NCBI RefSeq assembly: GCF_030053895.1
Contig: NZ_CP125781.1
Location: forward strand, 3,348,001-3,412,000
Length of the DNA stretch: 64,000 nucleotides
Origin: Trabulsiella odontotermitis
Lineage (GTDB): Bacteria; Pseudomonadota; Gammaproteobacteria; Enterobacterales; Enterobacteriaceae
Direction: 5' to 3'
Below are positions 52,653 to 61,947 of the stretch, piece after piece. Each line of letters begins with the position of its first letter. The stretch's first letter is position 1. The notes beneath the pieces are model-generated. The model was not told the origin of the DNA, did no database searches, and saw only the letters and a program-made list of their open reading frames with translations. A program made the position numbers and the translations under genes.

Positions 52653-54305
52653 TTATTGCCAGCTCACCTCGCCTTTCGGTTCGTAAGCATTCACATCCAG
52701 CGGAGAATTCTGCTGGATGTACTGTTTCAGCACCTCAGCATCAATAAAACCGGTGTTCACATAGCCAGGTTTACCGTCGATTTTCGGGTAGCCGTCACCG
52801 CCGCTGGCATTAAAACTCAGCGTCGCCATCCGGTATTTTTTGCTGGCATCGACCGGTTCGCCGTTGATTTTCAGATCATTAAGTTTGCCTGCTTTCGCCA
52901 CAAAACTAACGTTGGCAAATTGCGGGTAAGCGCCTGAATCCGGCTTCATCTGAGCGACGGCTGTCAGGTATTCCGTGACTTCCTGCCCGCTCATGTCAGC
53001 GTAGACCAGCAGGTTGCCAAACGGCTGCACTTTCAGCACATCTTTGTAGCTAATATCACCCGCCTCAATGGAATCACGAATACCGCCGCCGCTCATGACA
53101 GCAAAATCTGCGTTGGTGCGCGCCATCTGCGCGGCCAGGATCAGGTGCCCCAGATTGGTCTGCACGAAACGCACTTTGCTGCGATCCCCTTCAAGATGAC
53201 CGTTGACGTTGCCGATCTTCACGCCCAGTTGCGCTTTGCCTTTGTTCTGGAACGGTGACAGCAACGACAGCATTTGCGGGTTTTCCGGGATCTGCGGCGT
53301 ATACAGTACGCGCTCGCTCTCGCCGTTGTCGTAGGTAATTTTCTTCTTCAGGTTGATCGGGATGAGCTGATAATGCACCAGTTTCATCTCTCCATTGCGG
53401 AATTCAAAATCCGCACGACCGACGTATTTACCCCATTCGTGGGCCTGAACAATCCAGATACCGTTTTGTTTGTCCGGCGCACAAGGGGTTCCCGGTACAT
53501 AATCCACCTGCTTTTTATTTTCCGACGCCATACACACCGGATCCTGCGAGTGCCCGCCCACAATCATCGCCAGCGAACCGGCCGTCAGACTGCGTGCCAA
53601 TTCCACGTCGCCCGGCGCGTTTGAACCGTGGTTGCCGTTATCGTAATGGCCCATGTGAGTGGTTGCGATCATGATATCCGGCTTTACCGTCTGCTGAAGC
53701 TCCTGAATGACCAGCTTCGCTTCCTCGGCGGGCTTACGAAATTCGATGTCGGTAAAAAACTCGGGATTGCCGATTTTCGCCGTGTCATCGGTCGTCAGGC
53801 CGATCACCGCGATATTCAGCCCCTGGCGCTTAAACAACGCCCAGGGTTTAAACAGCCGCTCGCCGGTGCTTTTCTGGTAAATATTGGCGGACAGAAACGG
53901 GAATTTCGACCACTTCTCCTGCTGGCGCAGCACCGTCAGCGGGTTATCAAACTCATGGTTACCGACAGCCATCGCGTCATAACCAATCAAATTCATGCCA
54001 CGAAAATCCGGTTCTGCATCCTGCAAGTCGGATTCCGGCACGCCGGTATTGATGTCACCGCCTGACAGCACCAGCACGCTGCCGCCCTCAGTCGCCACCT
54101 CTTTGCGAATGCCATCCACCAGCGTTTTCTGCGCCGCCAGACCGTATTCGCCGTAATCGTTACGCCAGAAATGACCGTGGTGATCGTTGGTATGCAGAAT
54201 GGTGATGTTATAGGTTTTATCCTGCTCGTACGCCTGCGCGGGTAACCCTGCCAGAGACCATGCCGCGACGAATGCCAGCGCCACACCCCGTTTATTCAAT
54301 TTCAT
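52653..54305 (-). CDS. ushA: Periplasmic UDP-sugar hydrolase/5'-nucleotidase UshA
   Basis: A 550-residue periplasmic phosphatase with signal peptide MKLNKRGVALAFVAAW...AQA. The metal motifs ILHTNDHHGHFW, SGGDINTG, VGNHEFD and GGHSQDP are complete, and the C-terminal substrate domain has FNASGGDGYPK. It cleaves UDP-sugars and nucleotides for salvage. ATG 54305 is the known start; a ten-codon extension is leader. Confidence 0.96.
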   Translation of the reverse strand: MKLNKRGVALAFVAAWSLAGLPAQAYEQDKTYNITILHTNDHHGHFWRNDYGEYGLAAQKTLVDGIRKEVATEGGSVLVLSGGDINTGVPESDLQDAEPDFRGMNLIGYDAMAVGNHEFDNPLTVLRQQEKWSKFPFLSANIYQKSTGERLFKPWALFKRQGLNIAVIGLTTDDTAKIGNPEFFTDIEFRKPAEEAKLVIQELQQTVKPDIMIATTHMGHYDNGNHGSNAPGDVELARSLTAGSLAMIVGGHSQDPVCMASENKKQVDYVPGTPCAPDKQNGIWIVQAHEWGKYVGRADFEFRNGEMKLVHYQLIPINLKKKITYDNGESERVLYTPQIPENPQMLSLLSPFQNKGKAQLGVKIGNVNGHLEGDRSKVRFVQTNLGHLILAAQMARTNADFAVMSGGGIRDSIEAGDISYKDVLKVQPFGNLLVYADMSGQEVTEYLTAVAQMKPDSGAYPQFANVSFVAKAGKLNDLKINGEPVDASKKYRMATLSFNASGGDGYPKIDGKPGYVNTGFIDAEVLKQYIQQNSPLDVNAYEPKGEVSWQ

Positions 54306-54470
54306 GTTTCTCTCCCTGACTCGATGACTTAGCAAAAACTACCGTGGCTGACGGCATTAAACAACACTGTTTTCAGAATTGAGACTTCCTTCAAGCGCCT
54401 GACACAGTTATCTTAGTCTGATAATTATTACATCCCTTAAACATCGCACACTCTGAATTAAGTGAAATCT

Positions 54471-55673
54471 ATGGCAATCAGTGAAACCTCCTCTGCGCTG
54501 CCGAATAAAGCGCGGACTTCGTTTGGAATTCTGGGAGCGATCAGTCTCTCTCACCTGCTGAACGACATGATCCAGTCGTTGATCCTGGCAATTTATCCGC
54601 TGCTACAGTCAGAGTTTTCGCTGACGTTTGTGCAGATCGGCATGATCACCCTCACCTTCCAGCTTACGTCATCGCTGCTGCAGCCGGTGGTGGGTTATCT
54701 GACCGATAAACACCCGATGCCGTGGTCGCTGCCCATCGGCATGTGCTTTACGTTAAGCGGTCTGGTGCTGCTGGCGCTGGCTGGCAGCTTTGGTACCGTC
54801 GTGCTCGCCGCTGCGCTTGTCGGAACCGGATCGTCAGTATTCCATCCTGAATCCTCACGCGTGGCGCGCATGGCCTCCGGTGGCCGCCATGGTCTGGCGC
54901 AATCGCTGTTTCAGGTGGGCGGCAACTTTGGCAGCTCAATGGGGCCGTTGCTGGCTGCGGTGATCATCGCACCGTATGGCAAAGGCAACGTCGCCTGGTT
55001 CGTGCTGGCAGCGCTGCTGGCGATCGTCGTGCTGGCGCAAATCAGCCGCTGGTATGCCACGCAGCATCGCATTAATAAAGGAAAACCGAAGGCGCCGGTG
55101 CTCAATCCGCTGCCGCGTAATAAGGTGATTCTGGCAGTTTGCGTCCTGTTAATGCTGATTTTCTCGAAATACTTCTATATGGCGAGCATCAGTAGCTATT
55201 ACACCTTTTATTTGATGCATAAGTTCGGCTTATCCGTGCAGAATGCGCAGTTTCATCTGTTCGCCTTCTTGTTTGCCGTTGCGGCGGGCACCGTGATTGG
55301 CGGGCCTGTGGGCGATAAAATCGGGCGCAAATATGTCATTTGGGGCTCTATCCTCGGCGTCGCGCCGTTTACCCTCGTTTTACCCTATGCCAGCCTTGAA
55401 TGGACGGGTATTCTGACGGTGATCATTGGATTTATCCTTGCCTCCGCCTTTTCTGCCATTCTGGTCTATGCGCAGGAGCTGCTTCCGGGAAGAATCGGCA
55501 TGGTTTCCGGGTTGTTCTTCGGTTTCGCCTTTGGCATGGGTGGCCTTGGCGCGGCAGTGTTAGGGCTGGTTGCTGACCACACCAGTATCGAGCTGGTTTA
55601 TAAAATCTGTGCTTTCCTGCCGCTTCTTGGCATGTTGACCATATTCCTCCCTGATAACCGACAGAAACACTAA
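54471..55673 (+). CDS. fsr: Fosmidomycin resistance MFS transporter Fsr
   Basis: A 400-residue, 12-segment MFS exporter close to E. coli Fsr (406). The strongly conserved SFGILGAISLSHLLNDMIQS and VFHPESSRVARMASGG segments are present. It exports fosmidomycin and related compounds. The first residues (MAISETSSALPNKARTS) are variable; a GTG three codons earlier is also in frame. It is divergent from ushA. Confidence 0.94.
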   Translation: MAISETSSALPNKARTSFGILGAISLSHLLNDMIQSLILAIYPLLQSEFSLTFVQIGMITLTFQLTSSLLQPVVGYLTDKHPMPWSLPIGMCFTLSGLVLLALAGSFGTVVLAAALVGTGSSVFHPESSRVARMASGGRHGLAQSLFQVGGNFGSSMGPLLAAVIIAPYGKGNVAWFVLAALLAIVVLAQISRWYATQHRINKGKPKAPVLNPLPRNKVILAVCVLLMLIFSKYFYMASISSYYTFYLMHKFGLSVQNAQFHLFAFLFAVAAGTVIGGPVGDKIGRKYVIWGSILGVAPFTLVLPYASLEWTGILTVIIGFILASAFSAILVYAQELLPGRIGMVSGLFFGFAFGMGGLGAAVLGLVADHTSIELVYKICAFLPLLGMLTIFLPDNRQKH

Positions 55674-55679
55674 TTTTCA

Positions 55680-55706
55680 GGTAGCCAAAGTCAAACTTTG
55701 GCTACC
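55680..55706 (+). terminator. fsr terminator hairpin
   Basis: GGTAGCCAAAGT-CAA-ACTTTGGCTACC is a perfect 12-bp stem seven bases after the fsr stop, followed by CTGATTTCCTTTGTT. Strong stem, modest T-tract. Confidence 0.75.
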
Positions 55707-55907
55707 CTGATTTCCTTTGTTCATCAATCACTTCCTCATGAAGCCTCTTCTCCTTTTCCGATCCGTGCTTTTTCTGCGTTTAATGACGATTTTCTTCAAA
55801 ATTCAACAATTATTCATAAACGTAGTGGTTAAAATTGTCATAAACTATTACCAGGTTTTTTGGTTTTTATGCCAAAAATGGATCACGCACTGACGAAAGG
55901 AGACGGA

Positions 55908-57584
55908 ATGCATCACGCCACCCCGCTTATTACCACCATTGTTGGCGGCCTTGTGCTCGCTTTTATCCTTGGCATGATTGCCAACAGGTTGCGTATTTCT
56001 CCTCTGGTGGGATATCTGTTAGCGGGCGTTCTGGCCGGTCCTTTTACGCCGGGTTTTGTTGCGGATACCAAACTGGCCCCTGAACTGGCTGAACTGGGCG
56101 TGATCCTGCTGATGTTTGGCGTGGGCCTGCACTTCTCGTTGAAGGATCTGATGGCGGTAAAGTCCATCGCCATTCCCGGTGCGATAGCGCAGATAGCGGT
56201 CGCCACGCTGCTGGGTATGGCTCTCTCTGCCGTCCCTGGCTGGTCAGTCATGACCGGTATCGTCTTTGGTTTGTGTCTTTCCACCGCCAGTACCGTGGTG
56301 CTGTTGCGGGCGCTGGAAGAACGGCAGTTAATTGACAGCCAGCGCGGGCAAATCGCCATCGGCTGGCTGATCGTTGAAGATCTGGTGATGGTGCTGACGC
56401 TGGTGTTGTTGCCGGCGGTGGCGGGCATGGTGGAGAAAGGCAACGTTGGCTTCGCCACCCTGGCGCTTGATATGGGGCTGACCATCGGTAAAGTCGTCGC
56501 CTTTATCGCTATCATGATGCTGGTTGGCCGTCGTCTGGTGCCGTGGATCATGTCCCGCAGCGCGGCAACTGGCTCCCGCGAACTCTTCACGCTCTCCGTG
56601 CTGGCGCTGGCACTGGGCATCGCGTTCGGTGCGGTCGAGCTGTTTGATGTCTCCTTCGCCCTCGGTGCCTTCTTCGCCGGGATGGTGCTTAACGAATCTG
56701 AACTCAGCCACCGTGCCGCCCACGACACGCTGCCGCTGCGCGATGCCTTCGCCGTGCTGTTCTTTGTCTCTGTCGGCATGCTGTTCGATCCGATGGTGCT
56801 TATCGAACAGCCGCTGGCGGTGCTTGGTACGCTGGCGATTATCATTTTCGGTAAATCGGCGGCGGCCTTCATTCTTGTGCGCCTGTTTGGCCACTCTCCG
56901 CGCACGGCACTGACCATCGCGGCGAGCCTCGCGCAGATTGGTGAATTCGCGTTTATCCTCGCCGGACTGGGCATGTCGCTAAATCTGCTGCCGCAGGCAG
57001 GGCAAAATCTGGTGCTGGCAGGCGCCATTCTCTCCATCATGCTTAACCCGGTACTGTTCGCACTGCTCGAAAAATACCTCGCGAATACCGAGACGCTGGA
57101 AGAACAGACACTGGAAGAAGCTATCGAGGAAGAGAAACAGATCCCGGTGGATATCTGTAACCACGCGCTGCTGGTCGGGTTTGGCCGCGTCGGCAGTCTG
57201 CTGGGTGAAAAACTGATGGCGCAGGGGATCCCGCTGGTGGTAATTGAAACCTCGCGTACCCGCGTGGACGAACTGCGCGAGCGTGGCATCAGGGCAGTGC
57301 TGGGCAATGCCGCCAATGAAGAGATCATGAATCTGGCGCACCTTGACTGCGCCCGCTGGCTGCTGCTGACCATCCCTAACGGCTACGAAGCCGGTGAGAT
57401 TGTCGCCTCAGCGCGCGAGAAATGCCCGAACATCGAGATCATCGCCCGTGCGCATTACGATGACGAAGTGGAGTACATTACCGAGCGCGGCGCCAGCCAG
57501 GTGGTGATGGGCGAACGTGAAATCGCCAACACGATGCTGGCGCTGATTAAAACGCCGCCCGCAGGTGAAGTGGTTACCGGTTAA
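55908..57584 (+). CDS. ybaL: CPA2-family cation/proton antiporter YbaL
   Basis: A 558-residue protein of the same length as E. coli YbaL. Twelve or so hydrophobic segments form the CPA2 exchanger domain (residues 1 to about 390), followed by a cytoplasmic RCK/TrkA-N domain with LLVGFGRVGSLLG, the NAD(H)-binding glycine motif. It is Kef-like, probably exchanging K+ for H+ under nucleotide control. MHHATPLITT at 55908 matches relatives; an in-frame extension to 55860 does not. The stop overlaps gsk's stop region. Confidence 0.93.
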   Translation: MHHATPLITTIVGGLVLAFILGMIANRLRISPLVGYLLAGVLAGPFTPGFVADTKLAPELAELGVILLMFGVGLHFSLKDLMAVKSIAIPGAIAQIAVATLLGMALSAVPGWSVMTGIVFGLCLSTASTVVLLRALEERQLIDSQRGQIAIGWLIVEDLVMVLTLVLLPAVAGMVEKGNVGFATLALDMGLTIGKVVAFIAIMMLVGRRLVPWIMSRSAATGSRELFTLSVLALALGIAFGAVELFDVSFALGAFFAGMVLNESELSHRAAHDTLPLRDAFAVLFFVSVGMLFDPMVLIEQPLAVLGTLAIIIFGKSAAAFILVRLFGHSPRTALTIAASLAQIGEFAFILAGLGMSLNLLPQAGQNLVLAGAILSIMLNPVLFALLEKYLANTETLEEQTLEEAIEEEKQIPVDICNHALLVGFGRVGSLLGEKLMAQGIPLVVIETSRTRVDELRERGIRAVLGNAANEEIMNLAHLDCARWLLLTIPNGYEAGEIVASAREKCPNIEIIARAHYDDEVEYITERGASQVVMGEREIANTMLALIKTPPAGEVVTG

Positions 57585-58885
57585 CGGTCCCAGTACGCCT
57601 CTTCGAGGCTGTCCTCACGTTCCGGAAGCCCGCGTGTCAGTCGTGGTGAATGCTGATTCAGCACCTGATAGCTCACGCGGTTGGCATATTTGCACACCTG
57701 TGCCAGCGACGAGTACGTCAGCCAGGTAAACTGGTGTTTGCTGGAGTTCGGTACGTTGTTGCGGTGGTAATTGTTGGCGGTAATGTCATGCAGTAAGGCC
57801 GCCAGCGCCCCGTCGCCTGCGCCATTGGTGTTCATGATCTTCTCAGGCCCACCCATGTACGGCGCAATGTGCGAGTAGATGCGCAGCGGGTGCTGACAAT
57901 CCTGGAAACGCATTGCCCTGCTGAATTCATACTGGTTAAACTCTGCAATCGCGCCTGGCAGCAGCGGATGCTGCGTTTTACGCTTCATTTCTTCCTCGGT
58001 ATACCCTGCCATATACAGGCCAATCGGGCCTGCGGTACACAGCACGAGATCCACCCACTCCAGCGCCTTATCAGACGCCAGCAGCGGATCGGCAATGCCT
58101 GTCAGCGCTTCCCCTTCTTCTTCGTTCATCGCCAGGATCGAGACGTTTTCTTTGAGGAATGCCTGCCACCAGGCCGGGTTGTCGGCGATAACGTATTTAG
58201 TACCGAGCGTCAACACCACCGGCACGTTGTATTTTTTGGCGTAACCGATCGCTTTCATGGTTGCTTCAGGCATGGGTTCGCCCGGTTTACAGCGCACCAG
58301 GTAGGAGGTCAGCACCAGCGCGGACGCACCGGCAATCACCGCTTCAGGAATACTCTCCGGGCGCAGCTGATTCATATGCCCGGGGCTGATGGCAAACGTC
58401 CGTTCACCGGCATCGCTTATCAGCGTGAAGCAGCGGCCAATCGGCCCGTCCACACCCTGCAAATGGTTGAGATCGGTACGGCTGGAGGTGTTACACAAAT
58501 AGCGGTAGGCGTAGCCGCCAATGTCGATGTTGCTGCACATGACGCCCAACAGCACCGAACGGTCATCCGCCAGCACCGAGTAGTTGTGCATGGTGTTGCC
58601 AATGGTGCCACCAGCAAACTGATGGGTAATCAGATTTTCGCGGGTGAGTTCATTGTACAGCGCATCGGCAACGTCATCTTCAATGACCAGTGAATGGCCG
58701 GCGCTGAGTCCATACCGTTCGATAAACGCGTCATCCACTTTTGCTTCAATATCCACCAGCGTCTGGTCAATACCAACCACCCATGAGGCGCTGGTTTCGC
58801 TTTCCGGCTGAATTTGTTGCAACAGCGGATCGCGGGCATTGACGGGAAAATAGTGTTTGGATTTACGTTTACCGGGAAATTTCAT
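57581..58885 (-). CDS. gsk: Inosine/guanosine kinase Gsk
   Basis: A 434-residue PfkB-family kinase of the same length as E. coli Gsk. It phosphorylates inosine and guanosine in purine salvage. The PfkB signature NTNGAGDGALAALLHDI holds the catalytic Asp, and FAGGTIGNTMHNYSVL is the substrate-binding glycine segment. MKFPGKRKSKHYFP at 58885 is the standard start. It converges with ybaL, overlapping by 4 bp. Confidence 0.95.
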   Translation of the reverse strand: MKFPGKRKSKHYFPVNARDPLLQQIQPESETSASWVVGIDQTLVDIEAKVDDAFIERYGLSAGHSLVIEDDVADALYNELTRENLITHQFAGGTIGNTMHNYSVLADDRSVLLGVMCSNIDIGGYAYRYLCNTSSRTDLNHLQGVDGPIGRCFTLISDAGERTFAISPGHMNQLRPESIPEAVIAGASALVLTSYLVRCKPGEPMPEATMKAIGYAKKYNVPVVLTLGTKYVIADNPAWWQAFLKENVSILAMNEEEGEALTGIADPLLASDKALEWVDLVLCTAGPIGLYMAGYTEEEMKRKTQHPLLPGAIAEFNQYEFSRAMRFQDCQHPLRIYSHIAPYMGGPEKIMNTNGAGDGALAALLHDITANNYHRNNVPNSSKHQFTWLTYSSLAQVCKYANRVSYQVLNQHSPRLTRGLPEREDSLEEAYWDR

Positions 58886-59046
58886 GGTTGTGCTTACGGG
58901 ATGGTCAAAAGAGCGATAAAGAGTACCACATTCTGCTTTCGGCAGCGATTTGCGTTGCGCAAGCGCATTGTTCAATATCGGCGCAGCGGATCGCAGTTTC
59001 GTGATTTGGGTTGCCTACAATGGCTGCATTTCATCAGGAGGGAACC

Positions 59047-60015
59047 ATGAAACCCGAAAATAAACTGCGTGTGCTTGAAAAGCTGTCCGCTGAAATGCGC
59101 CAGGTAATGCAATTTCAGGCAGAGAACCCCCAACCCACCCCGGCTGGTGATGATTTTCCGTCACAGCGCAACGCGTACAATGCCGAACGCCGTTACTGGA
59201 ACGAAGGTGCGCCGGAGATGCTCAGCACTACGGACATTGACGTGCCGGGCCCATACGGCCACACCCCAACGCGAATCTATCTGCCGCAGGAGCAGCCCCC
59301 TGCGACGCTGTTTTATCTGCACGGCGGCGCGTTTATTCTCGGCAATCTCGATACTCATAGTCGCATTATGCGTTTGTTGGCCCGCTATACCGGCTGCGCG
59401 GTGATCGGCGTTGATTATTCACTCTCCCCCGAAGCGCGTTATCCCCAGGCGATAGAAGAGACGGTGTCGGTCTGCCAGTTTTACCGCTATCACGCGGAGC
59501 AGTGCGGCCTGAACATGACGAAAATCGGCTTTGCCGGAGATTCTGCCGGCGCTATGCTGGCGCTGGCGTCCGCGCTGTGGATCCGCGATCGCGCCCTCGA
59601 CTGCGGGCAGGTCGCCGGGGTTATGTTGTGGTATGGCTTGTACGGTTTACAGGATTCCGCGAGCCGCAGACTCTATGGCGGAAGCTGGGACGGGCTCACC
59701 CGCAGCGATTTAGCCGCCTATGACGCCGCCTATTTGCGCAGCGAAGCCGACCGCGAATCGCCCTATTATTGCCTGTTCAATAACGATCTGACACAGAACG
59801 TGCCGCCCTGCTTTATTGCCAGCGCGGAGTATGATCCGCTTATCGATGACAGCGTGGCGCTTTACCGCACGCTGCAGGAACACGGGCAGGCCTGCCAGTA
59901 CAGTATGTACCCCGGCACCCTGCACGCGTTTTTACATTATTCACGCATGATGAAAACTGCCGATGAGGCGATTCGCGACGGCGCACGCTATTTTGTTCAG
60001 CATATCACTTGCTGA
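59047..60015 (+). CDS. aes: Acetyl esterase Aes
   Basis: A 322-residue hormone-sensitive-lipase-type esterase (E. coli Aes 319). The oxyanion motif HGGAFILGNLD, nucleophile GDSAGAM, acid in SAEYDPLID and histidine in LHAFLHYS are in order. It cleaves short acyl esters and in E. coli binds MalT and alpha-galactosidase. It is divergent from gsk and converges with hemH with one base between the stop codons. Confidence 0.92.
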   Translation: MKPENKLRVLEKLSAEMRQVMQFQAENPQPTPAGDDFPSQRNAYNAERRYWNEGAPEMLSTTDIDVPGPYGHTPTRIYLPQEQPPATLFYLHGGAFILGNLDTHSRIMRLLARYTGCAVIGVDYSLSPEARYPQAIEETVSVCQFYRYHAEQCGLNMTKIGFAGDSAGAMLALASALWIRDRALDCGQVAGVMLWYGLYGLQDSASRRLYGGSWDGLTRSDLAAYDAAYLRSEADRESPYYCLFNNDLTQNVPPCFIASAEYDPLIDDSVALYRTLQEHGQACQYSMYPGTLHAFLHYSRMMKTADEAIRDGARYFVQHITC

Positions 60016-60016
60016 T

Positions 60017-60979
60017 TTACAGATAAGGCTGCGTCAGGTTAACCATCATTTCAATATGTTCCGGTGTAGCATTTAGCGCCGGAATATATTCATATTTTTC
60101 GCCACCCGCCTCGAGGAACAATTCCCGGTTCTGCACGGCGATCTCTTCCAGCGTTTCCAGGCAGTCCGCCGCAAACCCCGGACACATCACCTGAACATGT
60201 TTTACGCCTTTTTCGGCCAGCAGTTTCAGCGTTTCGTCGGTATAGGGCGTCAGCCACGGCTCGCGTCCAAAGCGCGACTGGAAGGTCATCATCACTTTAT
60301 CGTGCGAAATCCCCAGCGCGGAGACCAGCTCACGCGTGGTATCGCGGCAACGCTGCGGGTAATCATCGCCTTCATCAGCGTAACGCTGCGGAATGCCATG
60401 ATAAGAGAGCAGCAGGAGATCGGGTTCGCCATGGGTGGTAAACGACGCGCGGGCACTGTTCGCCAGCGCAGTAATGTAATCGTGATCGTCAGCGTAATCA
60501 CGGATAAAAGAGATGCCAGGTATACGGCGTTTTGTTGCGAATATCCGCGCCAGCTCGTTCCAGACAGCGGCCACGGTAGAGCAGGAATACTGCGGATAGA
60601 GCGGCAGCACGACGATATGCTCAACACCCTGCGCCAGCAACTCCTCAACGGCGCTCTCCAGTGATGGCGAACCGTAGCTCATGCCCAACACCACCGGCGT
60701 ATCCGGTAAACGCGCGGCCAGCGCCTGCTGTTGTTGGCGGCTATAGACCATCAGCGGGGAACCGTCTTCCATCCAGATGGACTGATAAAGCTTCGCCACC
60801 CGCGGCGCGCGCAGCGGCAAAATGACGCCGCGCAGCAGCGGCCACCACAACAGACGAGAGGTGTCGACGACCCGCGTGTCGCTTAAAAATTGTCGCAGAT
60901 AGCGTTTCACCGCTTGCGGGGTTGGTGCATCGGGCGTGCCGAGGTTGGCTATCAGAATGCCGGTTTTCGTCTGACGCAT
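60017..60979 (-). CDS. hemH: Ferrochelatase HemH
   Basis: A 320-residue ferrochelatase, same length as in E. coli, that inserts Fe(II) into protoporphyrin IX at the membrane. The signature LLLSYHGIPQRYADEGDDYP contains the catalytic histidine, and the C-terminal CPGFAADCLETLEEI is conserved. It follows adk in the same direction with a REP element between them. Confidence 0.95.
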   Translation of the reverse strand: MRQTKTGILIANLGTPDAPTPQAVKRYLRQFLSDTRVVDTSRLLWWPLLRGVILPLRAPRVAKLYQSIWMEDGSPLMVYSRQQQQALAARLPDTPVVLGMSYGSPSLESAVEELLAQGVEHIVVLPLYPQYSCSTVAAVWNELARIFATKRRIPGISFIRDYADDHDYITALANSARASFTTHGEPDLLLLSYHGIPQRYADEGDDYPQRCRDTTRELVSALGISHDKVMMTFQSRFGREPWLTPYTDETLKLLAEKGVKHVQVMCPGFAADCLETLEEIAVQNRELFLEAGGEKYEYIPALNATPEHIEMMVNLTQPYL

Positions 60980-61065
60980 TACCGCCTCTTAATCGTTGAA
61001 CTGGCTGATAATTGTAGCTGAAAAGGGCGTAAGAAGAACCAATTGGTGTGAAAGGTATTGTTTTT

Positions 61066-61112
61066 GCCGGATGGCGATAACAGTAGGCCCGATAAGCGTA
61101 GCGCCATCGGGC
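61066..61112. repeat. REP element between adk and hemH
   Basis: GCCGGATGGCGATAA (61066-61080) and the palindromic GCCCGATAAGCGT...CATCGGGC (61087-61112) are REP units; the first is truncated. They lie 12 bp after the adk stop. Confidence 0.85.
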
Positions 61113-61123
61113 AATTTTACAGA

Positions 61124-61768
61124 TTAGCCGAGGATTTTTTCCAGTTCTGCACGAACGGCGGCCACGGCCTGGGTGCCGTCAATTTTGGCGTATTTGGTGT
61201 TGCCCGCCTGCGCTTCTTTCTGGTAGTAGCCGATCAGCGGCGCGGTCAGCTGATGGTACTCCACCAGACGTTTGCGTACGGTTTCTTCCTGATCGTCTTT
61301 ACGGGTGGTCAGCGCTTCGCCGGTCACGTCGTCTTTGCCTTCGATTTTCGGCGGATTGAATTTGATGTGGTAAACGCGGCCAGACGCAGCATGAACGCGG
61401 CGACCCACGATGCGCTCAACAATCAGGTCGTCCGGTACGTCGAACTCCAGCACGTAATCCACCGTGATGCCGGCTTCTTTCATCGCGTCAGCCTGAGGGA
61501 TGGTGCGCGGGAAACCGTCCAGCAGGAAACCGTTGCGGCAGTCTTCCTGAGCAATGCGTTCTTTGACCAGCGCGATAACCAGTTCATCGGTCACCAGCTT
61601 GCCGGCGTCCATGATATCTTTCGCTTTTTTACCCAGCTCGGAGCCAGATTTTACCGCGGCGCGCAGCATATCACCGGTGGAAATCTGCGGAATACCGTAT
61701 TTCTCCATGATGAACTGAGCCTGAGTTCCTTTACCCGCGCCCGGAGCGCCAAGCAGAATAATACGCAT
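61124..61768 (-). CDS. adk: Adenylate kinase
   Basis: A 214-residue enzyme almost identical to E. coli Adk. P-loop GAPGAGKGTQ, AMP-binding STGDMLRAAV, lid domain GRRVHAASGRVYH without the zinc cysteines, and LDGFPRTIPQA are all present. It equilibrates AMP, ADP and ATP. It lies between htpG and hemH as in E. coli. Confidence 0.97.
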   Translation of the reverse strand: MRIILLGAPGAGKGTQAQFIMEKYGIPQISTGDMLRAAVKSGSELGKKAKDIMDAGKLVTDELVIALVKERIAQEDCRNGFLLDGFPRTIPQADAMKEAGITVDYVLEFDVPDDLIVERIVGRRVHAASGRVYHIKFNPPKIEGKDDVTGEALTTRKDDQEETVRKRLVEYHQLTAPLIGYYQKEAQAGNTKYAKIDGTQAVAAVRAELEKILG

Positions 61769-61902
61769 TGCGAAAATCCCCTCAAATGTCGATTTAATTT
61801 TTCAAAAAGCGCTAAACGATACCACCAGAACGCGGATGTCTCAAGGAAGGCGGATCTGCTGAAACGGTTAATAAGAAATATTTAGGAGGAGAGGACGTAA
61901 AG

Positions 61903-61925
61903 ACCCTCTCCCGGCGGGAGAGGGT
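61903..61925. repeat. Hairpin repeat between adk and htpG
   Basis: ACCCTCTCCC-GGC-GGGAGAGGGT, with ten base pairs and a 3-nt loop, lies between the htpG stop and the adk start. It is nearly the same as the element after copA (51014-51036). It may act as a terminator or processing signal for htpG mRNA. Confidence 0.7.
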
Positions 61926-61947
61926 GGAGATCATTGAGGTGAGGAAA

